A DNA stretch of 64,000 nt, from positions 496,001 to 560,000 of the forward strand of contig NZ_FQWS01000002.1 in the NCBI RefSeq assembly GCF_900129745.1, read 5' to 3'. The notes under the pieces were generated by a model, which searched no databases, was not told where the DNA came from, and worked only from the letters and a program-made list of their open reading frames with translations. Made by a program: the position numbers and the translations under genes. Source of the stretch: Winogradskyella jejuensis. Lineage in GTDB: Bacteria > Bacteroidota > Bacteroidia > Flavobacteriales > Flavobacteriaceae. Each line of letters starts with the position of its first letter. The first letter of the stretch is position 1. Of this stretch, positions 7,800 to 17,422 are shown piece after piece.

Positions 7800-8978
7800 T
7801 TACCATTCGTAAACTTTGACCACACTTCTTATAATCTCAGTAATGATGTCGTAATTTTCTGAGTTTACCATAATCACCACACCATTTCCACCTTCTAAAC
7901 TGGCATAATAGTGACATTTAAAACCTTCATTACTTCCACCATGTTGGAAATAGGTTTTCCCTAAAATTTCAGAAAAGAAAACGCCGAAACCTGCTGTTTC
8001 GCCTTCTAAATAAGGTGTCATCATTTTTTTAGTCATGTCTTTTGATAACAGCTTATTAGATTCACCTTTTAAAGATTTTTGCATCTCTATAATGTACTTT
8101 GATAAATCAGTCGGTGTTGTCCATAATCCAGCTGCTGCCATTTCAGGATAGACATGATATTTAGTTTTAAGAGGTTTACCTTTAGACCAATAGGCAGTTG
8201 CTAATGGCGCATCTTTTGGTGGTGGTTGTGTGTAGAAACTTTGAGTCATTCCTAAAGGATTCAAGATTTGCTCTTTCATGTAAGTATCGTACGCAATACC
8301 AGTATTTTCAGTTAGAATTAGTTGTGTTATGGTTGTACCACCTCCAGAGTATTTAAACTTTGTATTAGGCTCAAAAAGTGACTTTACTTTATTAGTATTT
8401 GCGGGTTTTTTACCATCTAAAATTTGCTGCGTAGTCGGAAGCGCTTCACCAACTTCATAACCTCCAAAACCATGTCTAGATAAGCCAGCCGAATGTGACA
8501 ATATACTTGCAATGCTTATAGTTTTGCCATTAGCTTTTTTTCGAGATTTTAATTTCCAATTTTTTAAATAGGTATCTATGTCTGCTTCTAAGTCAATATT
8601 ATTAGTTTCTGCCCATCTTAAAACACCAACAGCATTTAAAGACTTACTTATGGATGCGGCTTGGAATAGGGTTTTAGTCGTCGCAGGAATTTGAGCTTCT
8701 TTGTCTGCAAAACCATAAGCTCTTGCCCAATCTAGTTCATAGTTTTTTATAACAGCTATACTTACTGCTGGAATATTATGAAATTTCATCCGTTCCGTAA
8801 TATTATGAGTTGTGTCGCTAGAATCCATAGGTTTATCTCGCAGATTGTTTTCTACGGCTTTAATCCTGGATTCTACGGCTTCGGAATAAGTTGGGTTTGC
8901 TTGAGCTGATACTTGCGAGATGAAAATTATAAAAAATAGAAAGACAGATAATTTTGCCAAGTGTTTAATTCTAAACAT
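7800..8978 (-). CDS. Exported serine hydrolase, class C beta-lactamase/penicillin-binding-like
   Basis: The 392-residue protein has a signal peptide ending SQVSAQ-ANP. The three catalytic motifs of the beta-lactamase/transpeptidase-like fold are visible: SxxK as SISK (109-112), Y210-S-G in FKYSGGG, and HGG in QHGGSNEGF near 353. Length matches the family (350-450). Family members are peptidases, esterases or D-amino-acid hydrolases acting in the periplasm; sequence alone does not give the substrate and there is no reason to predict antibiotic resistance. It is monocistronic, with about 180 bp of repeat-bearing DNA upstream of the cassette block and about 75 bp from the next gene. Confidence 0.9.
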   Translation of the reverse strand: MFRIKHLAKLSVFLFFIIFISQVSAQANPTYSEAVESRIKAVENNLRDKPMDSSDTTHNITERMKFHNIPAVSIAVIKNYELDWARAYGFADKEAQIPATTKTLFQAASISKSLNAVGVLRWAETNNIDLEADIDTYLKNWKLKSRKKANGKTISIASILSHSAGLSRHGFGGYEVGEALPTTQQILDGKKPANTNKVKSLFEPNTKFKYSGGGTTITQLILTENTGIAYDTYMKEQILNPLGMTQSFYTQPPPKDAPLATAYWSKGKPLKTKYHVYPEMAAAGLWTTPTDLSKYIIEMQKSLKGESNKLLSKDMTKKMMTPYLEGETAGFGVFFSEILGKTYFQHGGSNEGFKCHYYASLEGGNGVVIMVNSENYDIITEIIRSVVKVYEW

Positions 8979-9055
8979 ATTGAAAGTGTTTTTTGATCAT
9001 TTAAAATTACGATTAATTATAACAATCAACACTTTTTTTTTAATGTCGAACTTTA

Positions 9056-9931
9056 TCAGTTTAGGTCTTTATTTCTATATCTAGGTTTACGTACTAATTT
9101 CATAGCACGAAGAAACTCTAGATACAGTGATTTCATGATTGGTTCAGTTATAGTTGAAGATTTGTAGCCATTGAAACCTACAATTATAAATTCGTTGTCG
9201 CTATTTTTTTCTAAGATGAGTGTAATATCTTCTTTATAAAATTTAAATTCTGTTAAGCCATTTTCGTTGTAGTAATCACCAACTGTAAAGTCTTGTGCTT
9301 TGAGTTCTTTATGCAAAATTTCTAAACCACTACGTTGTTTGGCATACTTATAGAACGTTTGTAAAAATTGATAAGTGTCGTCGTCTGTTATTGATTTTAA
9401 TGGTTTTATCTCTTCTTCAAGAAAATAACTGTCAATTTTTTTAAAAAAGATATTTACAGCCTTTATAATTGAGTCTGTTTTAGGTTTTAATTTCTGCTGT
9501 TTCCCGTAATTTGTAATCTTTTTCTTTATGCGATTAATACGTTCTTTAGTTGGGAATATGCTATTTTCACCTTTAATACGCCATTTGTCATTGTCATCTT
9601 TGCAAAGGTGGATTTTATAATATTCGTAGCTTGTCATTACACAGCTGGCACAATCATCATAAATTTCTACAGATTTAACTTTCATGTCTAAATCTGCTCC
9701 AATAATTCGTGCTTTCAGCATTTTTGAATATTTATCGTTGAGCATTAAAAGTTCATATAATGAGTCACTTGTAACACTTTTTATTAATGAAGAATCGTTT
9801 ACTCTTAATAGCTTTCGACCTTGAATAAATTGATTGCACGTTTTTATAACTTTATCTTCTTCTGATTGTGCATTACAGATAAAAATAGATAGCATTATTA
9901 TAATTAAAGGAAATAAGGTCTTGAAAGGCAT
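9056..9931 (-). CDS. Exported protein of unknown function
   Basis: The 291-residue protein has a signal peptide ending ICNAQ-SEED, again with Gln at the predicted cleavage site. The mature part is Lys- and Asp-rich. It appears to contain two related alpha/beta halves (about 25-130 and 150-280), each with a segment of the type DDCASCVMTSYEYYKI and NENGLTEFKFYKEDITLI, resembling small NTF2-like folds, but this is only an impression. Two Cys in CASC might form a disulfide. It starts 7 bp after the stop of rdgB on the same strand, so it is very likely cotranscribed with it. I do not recognise a family. Confidence 0.8.
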   Translation of the reverse strand: MPFKTLFPLIIIMLSIFICNAQSEEDKVIKTCNQFIQGRKLLRVNDSSLIKSVTSDSLYELLMLNDKYSKMLKARIIGADLDMKVKSVEIYDDCASCVMTSYEYYKIHLCKDDNDKWRIKGENSIFPTKERINRIKKKITNYGKQQKLKPKTDSIIKAVNIFFKKIDSYFLEEEIKPLKSITDDDTYQFLQTFYKYAKQRSGLEILHKELKAQDFTVGDYYNENGLTEFKFYKEDITLILEKNSDNEFIIVGFNGYKSSTITEPIMKSLYLEFLRAMKLVRKPRYRNKDLN

Positions 9932-9938
9932 ATGATTA

Positions 9939-10514
9939 TTATAGGTGATTTAAAAAATGAATTAATTTAAGGACAGCTTTACCACGATGTCCAATCTTAT
10001 TTTTTTCTTCTAAAGAAATTTCAGCAAAAGTCTCAGTGTAACCTTCGGCTTTAAAAATAGGGTCGTATCCAAAGCCTTTTTTACCTTGTTTCTCTTTTGT
10101 GATTTGGCCTTTACAAATGCCTGTAAAGGTTTTTAATTCGCCATTGAGATGTAATGCTATTACAGTTTTGAATTGGGCTTTACGGTTAGATTTATCTTTT
10201 AAGTTGTCTAAAAGCTTATCCATATTGTCATTGGCATCACGTTGTGGGCCTGCATAACGTGCGGAGTAGACACCTGGTTCGCCATTAAGTGCTTCAACCT
10301 CGAGACCTGTGTCGTCTGCAAAACAGTTGAAGCCATAATTTTTAGCCAAATATTCTGCTTTTTGAATAGCGTTACCTTCAATAGTTGGTTGTGTTTCGGG
10401 AATGTCTTCATTACAGCCAATATCTGCTAAACTCAATAGTTTTATATGGTCAGGCACTAAAGCTTGAACTTCTTTGAGTTTATTGAGATTGTTAGTAGCG
10501 AATACGAGTTTCAT
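9939..10514 (-). CDS. rdgB: Non-canonical purine NTP pyrophosphatase (RdgB/HAM1)
   Basis: This 191-residue protein begins with [15 protein letters not shown], the HAM1/RdgB start that grips the nucleotide triphosphate. It then has the hallmark [25 protein letters not shown] (about 66-90), GFGYDPIF (about 147-154) and [14 protein letters not shown] near the C-terminus. RdgB hydrolyses dITP, dXTP and related deaminated purine triphosphates to monophosphates, keeping them out of DNA and RNA in the cytoplasm. Length is typical (about 190-200). The exported-protein gene follows after 7 bp. A terminator for the upstream lipoprotein gene lies between them (10557-10578), so rdgB must have its own promoter, which I could not identify. 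Confidence 0.96.
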   Translation of the reverse strand: MKLVFATNNLNKLKEVQALVPDHIKLLSLADIGCNEDIPETQPTIEGNAIQKAEYLAKNYGFNCFADDTGLEVEALNGEPGVYSARYAGPQRDANDNMDKLLDNLKDKSNRKAQFKTVIALHLNGELKTFTGICKGQITKEKQGKKGFGYDPIFKAEGYTETFAEISLEEKNKIGHRGKAVLKLIHFLNHL

Positions 10515-10550
10515 ATAATTGATTTTGCTTTGTGAAATTAAATAAAAGCC

Positions 10551-10580
10551 ATAAAAAAGCCTCGATATTTCGAGGCTTAA
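10551..10580 (-). terminator. Rho-independent terminator of the lipoprotein gene
   Basis: Arms AAGCCTCGA (10557-10565) and TCGAGGCTT (10570-10578) form a hairpin, and on the minus strand it is followed by seven T residues. It lies 16 bp beyond the stop of the minus-strand gene ending at 10594. Confidence 0.85.
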
Positions 10581-10593
10581 TTTTTAGTTACCA

Positions 10594-11769
10594 TCATAGT
10601 TTGTAATCCTGAATTATGTCTTTCAGTCTTATTTTTAAATCTTCACCAGAGTCGAACACCATTTGTTCATTAGAAGGAAACGGTACTGGACGGTTTCTTA
10701 GTAAATTTCTATCGTCACTATTTAAGGCGCGTCTGTCTCCTCTAAATGTAGCGTAGAAATGCTCAAAGACAAAACCGCTATCTAAATTAAACTGTTCAAC
10801 TGTCTCATTGGCTTTTAAATCGGTTAAGACTACGCTAGCCAATATTTCGGATTGTTTGTACTGTTGCGTTTCAAACAATCTCGCTCTCACGGTTATGATT
10901 TTATCTTCCTTGATATCATTACCCAAACTATCTTTCATTACGTTGCCAGCGCCATCTAATTTATATTGCCATCCATCTTTAATTTCACGTTGACGCAAAA
11001 CTTCACGCTCACGTACTTGCTCTGGAGAAATGTTAATTCTGCTTAACTGTAGCTGCATGGCGTAATCATAGTTCACATCTGTGCTTTCTACGGCATGATA
11101 TGATGTCCAGAATTGGTCTAAGCCATAGGTGTCAAAGTCGAGTAGGGCGTCTTCCAATCGTCTTGGGATAACCTGATTGCTTCTATTTTCTATGGCAACA
11201 ATAACATGCGCCGTACCTCGCTCATGAGCTTCTTGCATTAAATCACGTGTTTTTTCGTAATTAGGATTTATGTCTTCAATATAGGCTAATGTATTGTAGG
11301 CTTTACGTATTTGAAATTTGTCATCACTCTCTAATAACGCAATACCTTTTTCGTATAAATGGTCTGAAACATTATCTCGTGCAGAGATAATTTCATTAGT
11401 ATAATTTTCCATCTTAAAAAAGACTTCGCGACCATTAATACGCAATGGAAGCAAAGGATTTACCGCATTTTGCCTTTGCTCTAACGCGATATAGGTCTCA
11501 TAGATACGTTTGTAATATTCTGGGTTATTATTTGCTTTAAATTTTGCAATAGCGTTAATATCTCTTTCGTTTGCTTTGTCATAAGCATCTTTTAAAAGTA
11601 AGATATAGTCCTGCTTACGTTTAGCCTCTTTGTTAGCACTTAATTTATTGATGCTCTTTGCAATGGCTTCATTGTAGTTGCCAGAGGTTAAAGCGCGTTC
11701 CACCTTTTTCTTAGAGCCACAGGACACTAAAAAAGCAACTGATACGAATAGTAGTGTAATTTTTTTCAT
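10594..11769 (-). CDS. Lipoprotein with TPR-like N-terminal half, unknown function
   Basis: The 391-residue protein has a lipoprotein signal with Cys17 in AFLVSC-GSKKK. Residues about 20-190 are helical pairs of TPR type (RALTSGNYNEAIAKSINKL, YEKGIALLESDDKFQIRKAYNTLAYIEDINPNY). The C-terminal half is predicted beta-rich with motifs such as HVIVAIENRSNQVIP and ITVRARLFETQQYKQSEI. The lysine-rich +2 region is compatible with membrane lipidation. It has its own strong terminator and stands alone. Proteins of this build are common conserved lipoproteins of flavobacteria; I know no assigned function. Confidence 0.85.
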   Translation of the reverse strand: MKKITLLFVSVAFLVSCGSKKKVERALTSGNYNEAIAKSINKLSANKEAKRKQDYILLLKDAYDKANERDINAIAKFKANNNPEYYKRIYETYIALEQRQNAVNPLLPLRINGREVFFKMENYTNEIISARDNVSDHLYEKGIALLESDDKFQIRKAYNTLAYIEDINPNYEKTRDLMQEAHERGTAHVIVAIENRSNQVIPRRLEDALLDFDTYGLDQFWTSYHAVESTDVNYDYAMQLQLSRINISPEQVREREVLRQREIKDGWQYKLDGAGNVMKDSLGNDIKEDKIITVRARLFETQQYKQSEILASVVLTDLKANETVEQFNLDSGFVFEHFYATFRGDRRALNSDDRNLLRNRPVPFPSNEQMVFDSGEDLKIRLKDIIQDYKL

Positions 11770-11850
11770 AATCGTAAGTTTTAAGGTTTCACTCGATAAT
11801 CGAGATTATATTATAGATTTCAATAGCTATGCCAAACTTCTACAGAGGGA

Positions 11851-12459
11851 CTAATTTCTATTATTTCTTAGCGCCTTTCGGGTATTTTTCTTTTTAATAC
11901 TTTCGTATTTTTTGAGCATATATTTTACACTACGTGAATTGTTATTTTCTTCAGCAAACGTCTTCCAGAATTCCAGATAAAAATCGACATTTTCATCGTT
12001 GCTATTTTTAATCAAGTTCTTGAAATAATCGATTAATTCCTTTCTGTATGGTGAGTTTAAATTTAGTTGGTCTACATCATTTTTGTCGAAAATAAATACA
12101 GCAGTGTAAACATTACTCTGAATTCTCCGTCCTTTTGCAGCTACACTAAATAGTTTATCTTGATTTTTTAATAACTTTATATTATTCCATATTAATAGAG
12201 TGTCTGAATGAGTAGACAATATCTTTTGAGACCATTTGCCAAAATTATCATACATTCCTTTTTGGATATAATGCCTGTCGCGAACCCCAGAAAATCTCAG
12301 CTCATTTATTACAATTGAGTCATTATTGATTACAGGATTATAATCTAAAATTTGTACAGATTTAAAGGCATTTTTTGGATATCTATTTCTCCATTGTCCA
12401 TTTGCATAAAACGAAATGGTAATAATTATAACAAAAGCAGAAATAAATTTTTTGTCCAC
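11851..12459 (-). CDS. Exported protein of unknown function
   Basis: This 202-residue protein starts with GTG and has a signal peptide ending SFYANGQ-WRN. The mature protein is strongly basic, ending in a run of Lys and Arg (SIKKKNTRKALRNNRN). A central WNNIKLLKNQDKLFSVAAKG region looks alpha/beta. I recognise no family. It begins 25 bp after the fahA stop, on the same strand, so it may share the fahA transcript, although no functional tie to tyrosine breakdown is apparent. A 13-bp palindrome (CTCGATAATCGAG, 11792-11804) lies downstream without a T-tract. Confidence 0.75.
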   Translation of the reverse strand: MDKKFISAFVIIITISFYANGQWRNRYPKNAFKSVQILDYNPVINNDSIVINELRFSGVRDRHYIQKGMYDNFGKWSQKILSTHSDTLLIWNNIKLLKNQDKLFSVAAKGRRIQSNVYTAVFIFDKNDVDQLNLNSPYRKELIDYFKNLIKNSNDENVDFYLEFWKTFAEENNNSRSVKYMLKKYESIKKKNTRKALRNNRN

Positions 12460-12484
12460 GATTTATTATAGAATGATTGATATG

Positions 12485-13777
12485 TTATTTAGTTTTCTTG
12501 GGATTAAATACAGGAAGTAATTGTGTTTTTACAGAACCAAATCCAATACGTACATCGTCATTTTTACAATAGCCTCTCATAATTACAGTATCGTAATCGT
12601 TGATGAATTTTCGTTCTGAGCCATCACGCATTTTTACAGGTTTGGTACCTTTCCAACTTAATTCTAACATAGAACCATACGAATCCTCAGTTGGACCAGA
12701 AATAGTACCACTTCCCATCATATCTCCGGAGTTTACAGGGCAACCATTTACAGTGTGATGTGCCAGTTGTTGAGACATGTTCCAATACATATACTTAAAG
12801 TTAGATTTACAAACCGTGGTTTCTTTAGCGCCTTTTGGCATTATTGAAGCCTCGAGATTAATATCAAAACTCTTTTTTCCTTTAGATTGAAGGTATGGTA
12901 ATGGTTTTGGGTCTTGTTTTGGACTTTCTACTCTGAAAGGTTCTAAAGCATCTAGAGTCACAATCCAAGGCGACATAGAAGATGCGAAATTTTTTCCTAA
13001 AAATGGACCTAATGGCACATATTCCCATTTCTGGATATCTCTTGCAGACCAATCATTAAACAATACGAGTCCAAAAATATATTCTTCAGCCTCATCGATA
13101 GGAATTGGTTCTCCTAAATCGTTTGCATCAGTAGTTATAAAAGCCATTTCTAATTCAAAATCTACTAGTTTTGATGGACCAAACACAGGTGTTTTTGCAC
13201 CTTCAGGCATGGTTTGTCCTTGCGGACGATGTATAGGAATACCAGATGGAATTATAGATGAACTTCTTCCATGATAGCCTACAGGCAAATGCAACCAATT
13301 AGGCATTAAAGCATTTTCTGGGTCTCTAAACATGCTTCCAACATTAGTAGCATGCTCTTTGCTGGCATAGAAGTCTGTATAATCACCAATGTATATAGGG
13401 AGCTGCATTTCAATTTCGTCTAGGCGAAATAAAATAGTTTCCTTATGTGCTGTATTGTTTTTTAAAGTCGGATTTTCGGCATCAAAAATTTCAGCAATAC
13501 GATTACGAACCAAACGCCATGTTTTACGACCATCTGCAATAAAATCGTTCAAGGTATCTTGAAGAAAAATATCGTCTGTTAACGGAATACCTTCAAAATA
13601 GCCCAACTGATGTAATGCACCTAGGTCAATTGCCGTATCTCCAATTCGAGTTCCAATGGTTATAATGTCGTCTTTGGTTAAGAATACACCAAAAGGGATA
13701 TTCTGTATTGGGAAATCAGAGTCTCTGTTAACATGTAACCATGAAATTCGGTCAGGATTATTTGCTGAAAGTGGCAT
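12485..13777 (-). CDS. fahA: Fumarylacetoacetase
   Basis: Fumarylacetoacetase splits fumarylacetoacetate into fumarate and acetoacetate, the last step of tyrosine/homogentisate breakdown. The protein shows the N-terminal FAH domain (FPIQNIPFGVFL) and the catalytic metal-site region VDFELEMAFITTDAND, then LFNDWSARDIQKWEYVPLGPFLGKNF and SGDMMGSGTISGPTEDSYGSMLEL. I choose the Met at 13777 (430 residues) over the ATG at 13870, because a perfect minus-strand -7 box lies at 13814-13821 and the glyA -7 box at 13855-13862, both inside the longer reading. 430 residues also fits the family. The divergent neighbour is glyA. Confidence 0.94.
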   Translation of the reverse strand: MPLSANNPDRISWLHVNRDSDFPIQNIPFGVFLTKDDIITIGTRIGDTAIDLGALHQLGYFEGIPLTDDIFLQDTLNDFIADGRKTWRLVRNRIAEIFDAENPTLKNNTAHKETILFRLDEIEMQLPIYIGDYTDFYASKEHATNVGSMFRDPENALMPNWLHLPVGYHGRSSSIIPSGIPIHRPQGQTMPEGAKTPVFGPSKLVDFELEMAFITTDANDLGEPIPIDEAEEYIFGLVLFNDWSARDIQKWEYVPLGPFLGKNFASSMSPWIVTLDALEPFRVESPKQDPKPLPYLQSKGKKSFDINLEASIMPKGAKETTVCKSNFKYMYWNMSQQLAHHTVNGCPVNSGDMMGSGTISGPTEDSYGSMLELSWKGTKPVKMRDGSERKFINDYDTVIMRGYCKNDDVRIGFGSVKTQLLPVFNPKKTK

Positions 13778-13813
13778 ATGTGCTGTGTTGATTAAGTGTT
13801 GATTATTTCTATT

Positions 13814-13821
13814 CAAATCTA
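13814..13821 (-). promoter_or_regulatory. -7 promoter box of fahA
   Basis: On the minus strand it reads TAGATTTG, a perfect TAnnTTTG. Transcription would start near 13808, upstream of the ATG at 13777 but downstream of the alternative ATG at 13870. No TTG at the ideal spacing is seen; the nearest lies 26 bp away. Confidence 0.55.
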
Positions 13822-13854
13822 CATGTTTTTTCATATTAAAACTAATACAATTCG

Positions 13855-13862
13855 TATTTTTG
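13855..13862 (+). promoter_or_regulatory. -7 promoter box of glyA
   Basis: TATTTTTG matches TAnnTTTG perfectly and lies 27 bp upstream of the glyA ATG. The box sits back to back with the fahA box at 13814-13821, which together define a 113-bp divergent promoter region (13778-13889). Confidence 0.6.
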
Positions 13863-13889
13863 AAACTCATTTAACATCATATTAGATAT

Positions 13890-15164
13890 ATGCAACGCGA
13901 CGAACAAATTTTTGAATTAATAGAGGCTGAAAAAGAACGTCAAATTGACGGAATAGAGCTTATCGCATCTGAGAATTTCACGAGTCCCCAAGTTATGGAA
14001 GCTTGTGGCTCAGTATTAACTAATAAGTATGCCGAAGGTTACCCAGGTAAGCGTTATTATGGCGGATGTGAAGTGGTAGATGAAGTTGAAACTATTGCTA
14101 TTGACCGCGCAAAAACGTTATTTGGAGCTGCATATGCAAACGTACAGCCACATTCTGGAAGTCAAGCTAATACGGCTGTGTTTCATGCGTGTATTAAGCC
14201 AGGAGATACGATTTTAGGATTCGATTTATCGCACGGTGGTCATTTAACACATGGTTCACCTGTAAATTTTTCTGGGCGTTTGTATAATCCTACATTTTAT
14301 GGTGTAAAGAAAGATACAGGCCTTATCGATTATGATATGTTATCTGATATGGCGGAAAAAGAACAACCAAAATTGATTATAGCTGGAGCTTCTGCTTATT
14401 CTAGAGATATAGATTTTGCAAAGTTTAGAGAAGTGGCTGATAATGTTGGGGCTATTTTATTAGCAGACATTTCGCATCCTTCAGGTTTAATCGCAAAAGG
14501 TATTCTCAACGACCCAATGCCGCATTGCCATGTCGTTACAACAACTACGCACAAAACATTACGTGGTCCACGAGGTGGATTAATTATGATGGGTGAAAAT
14601 TTTGATAATCCATTCGGGTTAAAATTGAAAAACGGAAATCTTCGTAAGATGTCTGGTTTACTAGACTCGGGGATTTTTCCAGGTAATCAAGGTGGTCCGT
14701 TGATGCATACAATCGCTGCTAAAGCCATAGCATTTGGCGAATGTTTAACGGATGAATTTCTTCACTATATGTTGCAAGTAAAGGCTAATGCAGATGCAAT
14801 GGCTAAAGCTTTTGTAGCTAAAGATTACAACCTCATATCTGGTGGAACAGACAACCACATGATGCTGATTGACCTAAGAAATAAAGATATTACAGGAAAA
14901 GCAGCTGAACAAGCTCTTGTAAAAGCTGATATTACTGTGAATAAAAACATGGTGCCGTTCGATACCGAAAGTCCTTTTGTAACATCGGGAATTAGAGTTG
15001 GTACACCTGCGATTACAACGCGTGGACTTAAAGAAGATGATATGGCTTACGTAGTTGACTTGATTGATGAAGTGCTTATGAATTATGAAAATGAAACTGT
15101 ACTTGAAGCTGTTGCAGAAAAAGTGAACGCCTTAATGAGTGATAGACCTTTGTTTAATGCTTAA
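13890..15164 (+). CDS. glyA: Serine hydroxymethyltransferase
   Basis: The 424-residue PLP enzyme interconverts serine and glycine, charging tetrahydrofolate with a one-carbon unit in the cytoplasm. Motifs are [10 protein letters not shown] (about 23-32), YPGKRYYGG (51-59), the PLP-lysine motif [14 protein letters not shown] with Lys222, and GNQGGP. Length and the ATG start are standard. Expression is probably from the perfect -7 box at 13855-13862, and a strong terminator follows at 15186-15220. No riboswitch-like structure fits in the short leader. Confidence 0.97.
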   Translation: MQRDEQIFELIEAEKERQIDGIELIASENFTSPQVMEACGSVLTNKYAEGYPGKRYYGGCEVVDEVETIAIDRAKTLFGAAYANVQPHSGSQANTAVFHACIKPGDTILGFDLSHGGHLTHGSPVNFSGRLYNPTFYGVKKDTGLIDYDMLSDMAEKEQPKLIIAGASAYSRDIDFAKFREVADNVGAILLADISHPSGLIAKGILNDPMPHCHVVTTTTHKTLRGPRGGLIMMGENFDNPFGLKLKNGNLRKMSGLLDSGIFPGNQGGPLMHTIAAKAIAFGECLTDEFLHYMLQVKANADAMAKAFVAKDYNLISGGTDNHMMLIDLRNKDITGKAAEQALVKADITVNKNMVPFDTESPFVTSGIRVGTPAITTRGLKEDDMAYVVDLIDEVLMNYENETVLEAVAEKVNALMSDRPLFNA

Positions 15165-15185
15165 AAAGTAGATTGTGATATATTT

Positions 15186-15220
15186 AAAAGCCTTTCATTT
15201 TAATTTTGAAAGGCTTTTTT
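15186..15220 (+). terminator. Rho-independent terminator of glyA
   Basis: Arms AAAAGCCTTTCA (15186-15197) and TGAAAGGCTTTT (15207-15218) form a 12-bp stem followed by T residues to 15220. It lies just before the end of the convergent minus-strand gene (15223) and might weakly serve that side too. Confidence 0.9.
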
Positions 15221-15222
15221 GT

Positions 15223-15768
15223 TTATTTATTAAGTATTATCTCACTGTTTGAGCCATCACCAGCAACGAAAATACCAATGACAGATTTATTTGTTCTCTT
15301 AAGTGCTTGTTGCCAACATTTTTTGGCAAAGTTCACCTCCAATTCAAATTTATCATCCCAAAAGGCGTAAGCATCTTCTACTTCATCCTCAAATTCTTCA
15401 GAATAATCTACATTAAGATTGTTAAATGCTTTTTGGGCTAGTTCATCACCAATATAAAATGAATAACTGTCTAAATCTATTTCGGGTTCGTTTTTTAAAG
15501 CCTCATAATCATAGGTTTCACTATCTGCTGAAGCGCGTAACCAAGACATTACAGCATCAGATGGTGAATATATAATTTCTACTTTTTCGGGTAAATCACC
15601 AATTTTTAAAAGCTGAAATTCATTTTCATTCTTGAGGACGTTTACAAAAAATGAAATGATAGTTTCTTCCGTTGGTAATAATACTTCAGTTTGAAAAAGA
15701 CGATTTATCTCTTTGATTATTTTCGACCAATCAGAATCGGTAAGTTTATTGAATGGTTTATTAATCAT
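15223..15768 (-). CDS. Acidic cytoplasmic protein of unknown function
   Basis: The 181-residue protein has no signal peptide and is strongly acidic, with a Glu/Asp-rich stretch (SEEFEDEVEDAYAFWDDKFELE, abbreviated, about 118-139). The C-terminus IGIFVAGDGSNSEIIL looks like two beta strands with a Gly-rich turn. I do not recognise a family. Its ATG lies 2 bp after the stop of the preceding beta-helix lipoprotein gene, so the two are almost certainly cotranscribed, though one is exported and the other is not. The fold resembles small immunity-like or DUF proteins, which is speculation. Confidence 0.75.
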   Translation of the reverse strand: MINKPFNKLTDSDWSKIIKEINRLFQTEVLLPTEETIISFFVNVLKNENEFQLLKIGDLPEKVEIIYSPSDAVMSWLRASADSETYDYEALKNEPEIDLDSYSFYIGDELAQKAFNNLNVDYSEEFEDEVEDAYAFWDDKFELEVNFAKKCWQQALKRTNKSVIGIFVAGDGSNSEIILNK

Positions 15769-15770
15769 AT

Positions 15771-17348
15771 TTAATCATCAAGAATCACACTTTCGTATGC
15801 ACCAGCATCAGGGGTAGCTGCCCTTGAAGTATTTAGTAAATCAAATGGGACTTGCATTGAAAATAAAGTACTTCCAATTCCGTTGGCTCCTGAGTCTTCA
15901 CCAATATTCATAAGATTATCGAAAGGGGCTTTAAAGTCTGGGTCTTCATTAAAGATATTACTATCGTAATAGGTGTCATCAGAAAAAACGTAATTAGTCG
16001 TTCCTTCTAAATTTGAATTATCGAAACGTAACAGGCAATTGGTAAATTTAAAGTTGAAATCATCGCCTTGTTGGTCGAGGATAAATTCTGGATTATCATT
16101 CCCATAGACAATACAGTTATTGAAGTTAGCTTCAACCAATGGATTAGTACCAATTGTAGATTCGTCAACTTGTGTAAAATCATTTAATAATAATGCAGGG
16201 AATTGTCTAAAACTATTATTCCAATAATTAGCAATCGTACAATGGGTAAAGTTATATTTTCCGCCAACAGTTCCCGCAAAAGAGGATTGTCCGGAATTGT
16301 TAATCACCACATTTTCTGCTGTAATTGATGTAGCTCTTCCTAAAATTCCAAAAGAACTTGTATTGTAAATCTGAGAATTTGTAATGGTCAATTTATCCGT
16401 AACCGCATCATCATTGCCTTCTGCTAAAACACCAATAGTTGCATTTTTAATTGTAGCGTGGTTAATGGTATTGTTCACACTTCCATTAAATAAATATATG
16501 GTGCCCCATTGTCCAGGAACATCTTCAAAAAGTGGCTCAAGTCGGTCGCCCTCCAGAATGACTTCGTTTTCTAAAAGTTGGGGGTCTGTACTAGCAGCAC
16601 CATTAATATTTAAGGTGGCATTATTAGTTACTAGAATCCCAGAATCTGCATGAAAATGGACTCTTGCGCCAGCTTCTATGGTTAAAGTTTCTCCCTCAGG
16701 AACTGCTGCATAACCATAAATAACATAGGGTTTTTCGTTGGTAAAAGTTAATTCGGTATTATCTAGAAAACGCCCTGGCAGTGATGTTTCATCAACCATT
16801 CCATCACCATCGACATCAAAATTTAGGTTTTCAAAAACGGTGCTTGTTCCTTGGAAATCGGGATAAATAAAGACAGCGTCTCTAACTAATGTTACCAAAT
16901 CTACATCTTGCTGATTGCTTCCACCATCAAAGAGAATTCTATCGGTGTATAAAAACTCGTTATCTAAAGTTGGTAATGCTGCGATATCTATTGTAGTTTC
17001 AACAAAAATGAATAGACTATCATTAGCTAATAACTCTACATTTTCAAAGAATTTACCTTCCTCTGGAGAGCCTTCGTTTCCTGTGCCACCATCTACGTTA
17101 AGTCTGTAAAAAGACCCGTTTCCGCGTTCTAATTGTATAGTCGGGATTACGATATCTTCATCACTGCGGTTATAAACTTTTAGGTTATATGTGCTTGAGC
17201 CAATATTGTTGAACACCGTGTCTAAATACACAGTATCTCTAGCAAACTCAAGATTTCCTGTGCTTGGAGAGAATTCAAAATCATTACGGCAAGAACTCCA
17301 AAAAATTAATAATCCAAAACAGATAAAGAAGTATAGCAGTCGCTTCAT
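15771..17348 (-). CDS. Lipoprotein with parallel beta-helix domain
   Basis: The 525-residue protein has a lipobox with Cys20 (IFWSSC-RND). Residues about 30-190 form beta-sandwich-like repeats (NLKVYNRSDEDIVIPTIQLE), and about 200-500 form a right-handed beta-helix: repeated short strands with Asn turns, e.g. NHATIKNATIGVLAEGN, LTITNSQIYNTSSFGILG, ENVVINNSGQSS and YNFTHCTIANYWNNS. The C-terminal NTSRAATPDAGAYE matches the end of choice-of-anchor-Q type proteins. These usually sit on the cell surface and bind or cut polysaccharide, but no catalytic residues can be assigned. It heads a two-gene operon with the acidic protein. Confidence 0.85.
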   Translation of the reverse strand: MKRLLYFFICFGLLIFWSSCRNDFEFSPSTGNLEFARDTVYLDTVFNNIGSSTYNLKVYNRSDEDIVIPTIQLERGNGSFYRLNVDGGTGNEGSPEEGKFFENVELLANDSLFIFVETTIDIAALPTLDNEFLYTDRILFDGGSNQQDVDLVTLVRDAVFIYPDFQGTSTVFENLNFDVDGDGMVDETSLPGRFLDNTELTFTNEKPYVIYGYAAVPEGETLTIEAGARVHFHADSGILVTNNATLNINGAASTDPQLLENEVILEGDRLEPLFEDVPGQWGTIYLFNGSVNNTINHATIKNATIGVLAEGNDDAVTDKLTITNSQIYNTSSFGILGRATSITAENVVINNSGQSSFAGTVGGKYNFTHCTIANYWNNSFRQFPALLLNDFTQVDESTIGTNPLVEANFNNCIVYGNDNPEFILDQQGDDFNFKFTNCLLRFDNSNLEGTTNYVFSDDTYYDSNIFNEDPDFKAPFDNLMNIGEDSGANGIGSTLFSMQVPFDLLNTSRAATPDAGAYESVILDD

Positions 17349-17422
17349 AGGTTGAAAAGTTATTTCAGGCTAAAAATATAACTTTTCAAATTATGATTTA
17401 GTATTGAAATGGAAAAGAATAC

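Noticed and set aside
7800..8978. Antibiotic-resistance beta-lactamase
   Set aside because: The motifs belong to the wide serine-hydrolase family; nothing points to beta-lactam hydrolysis.
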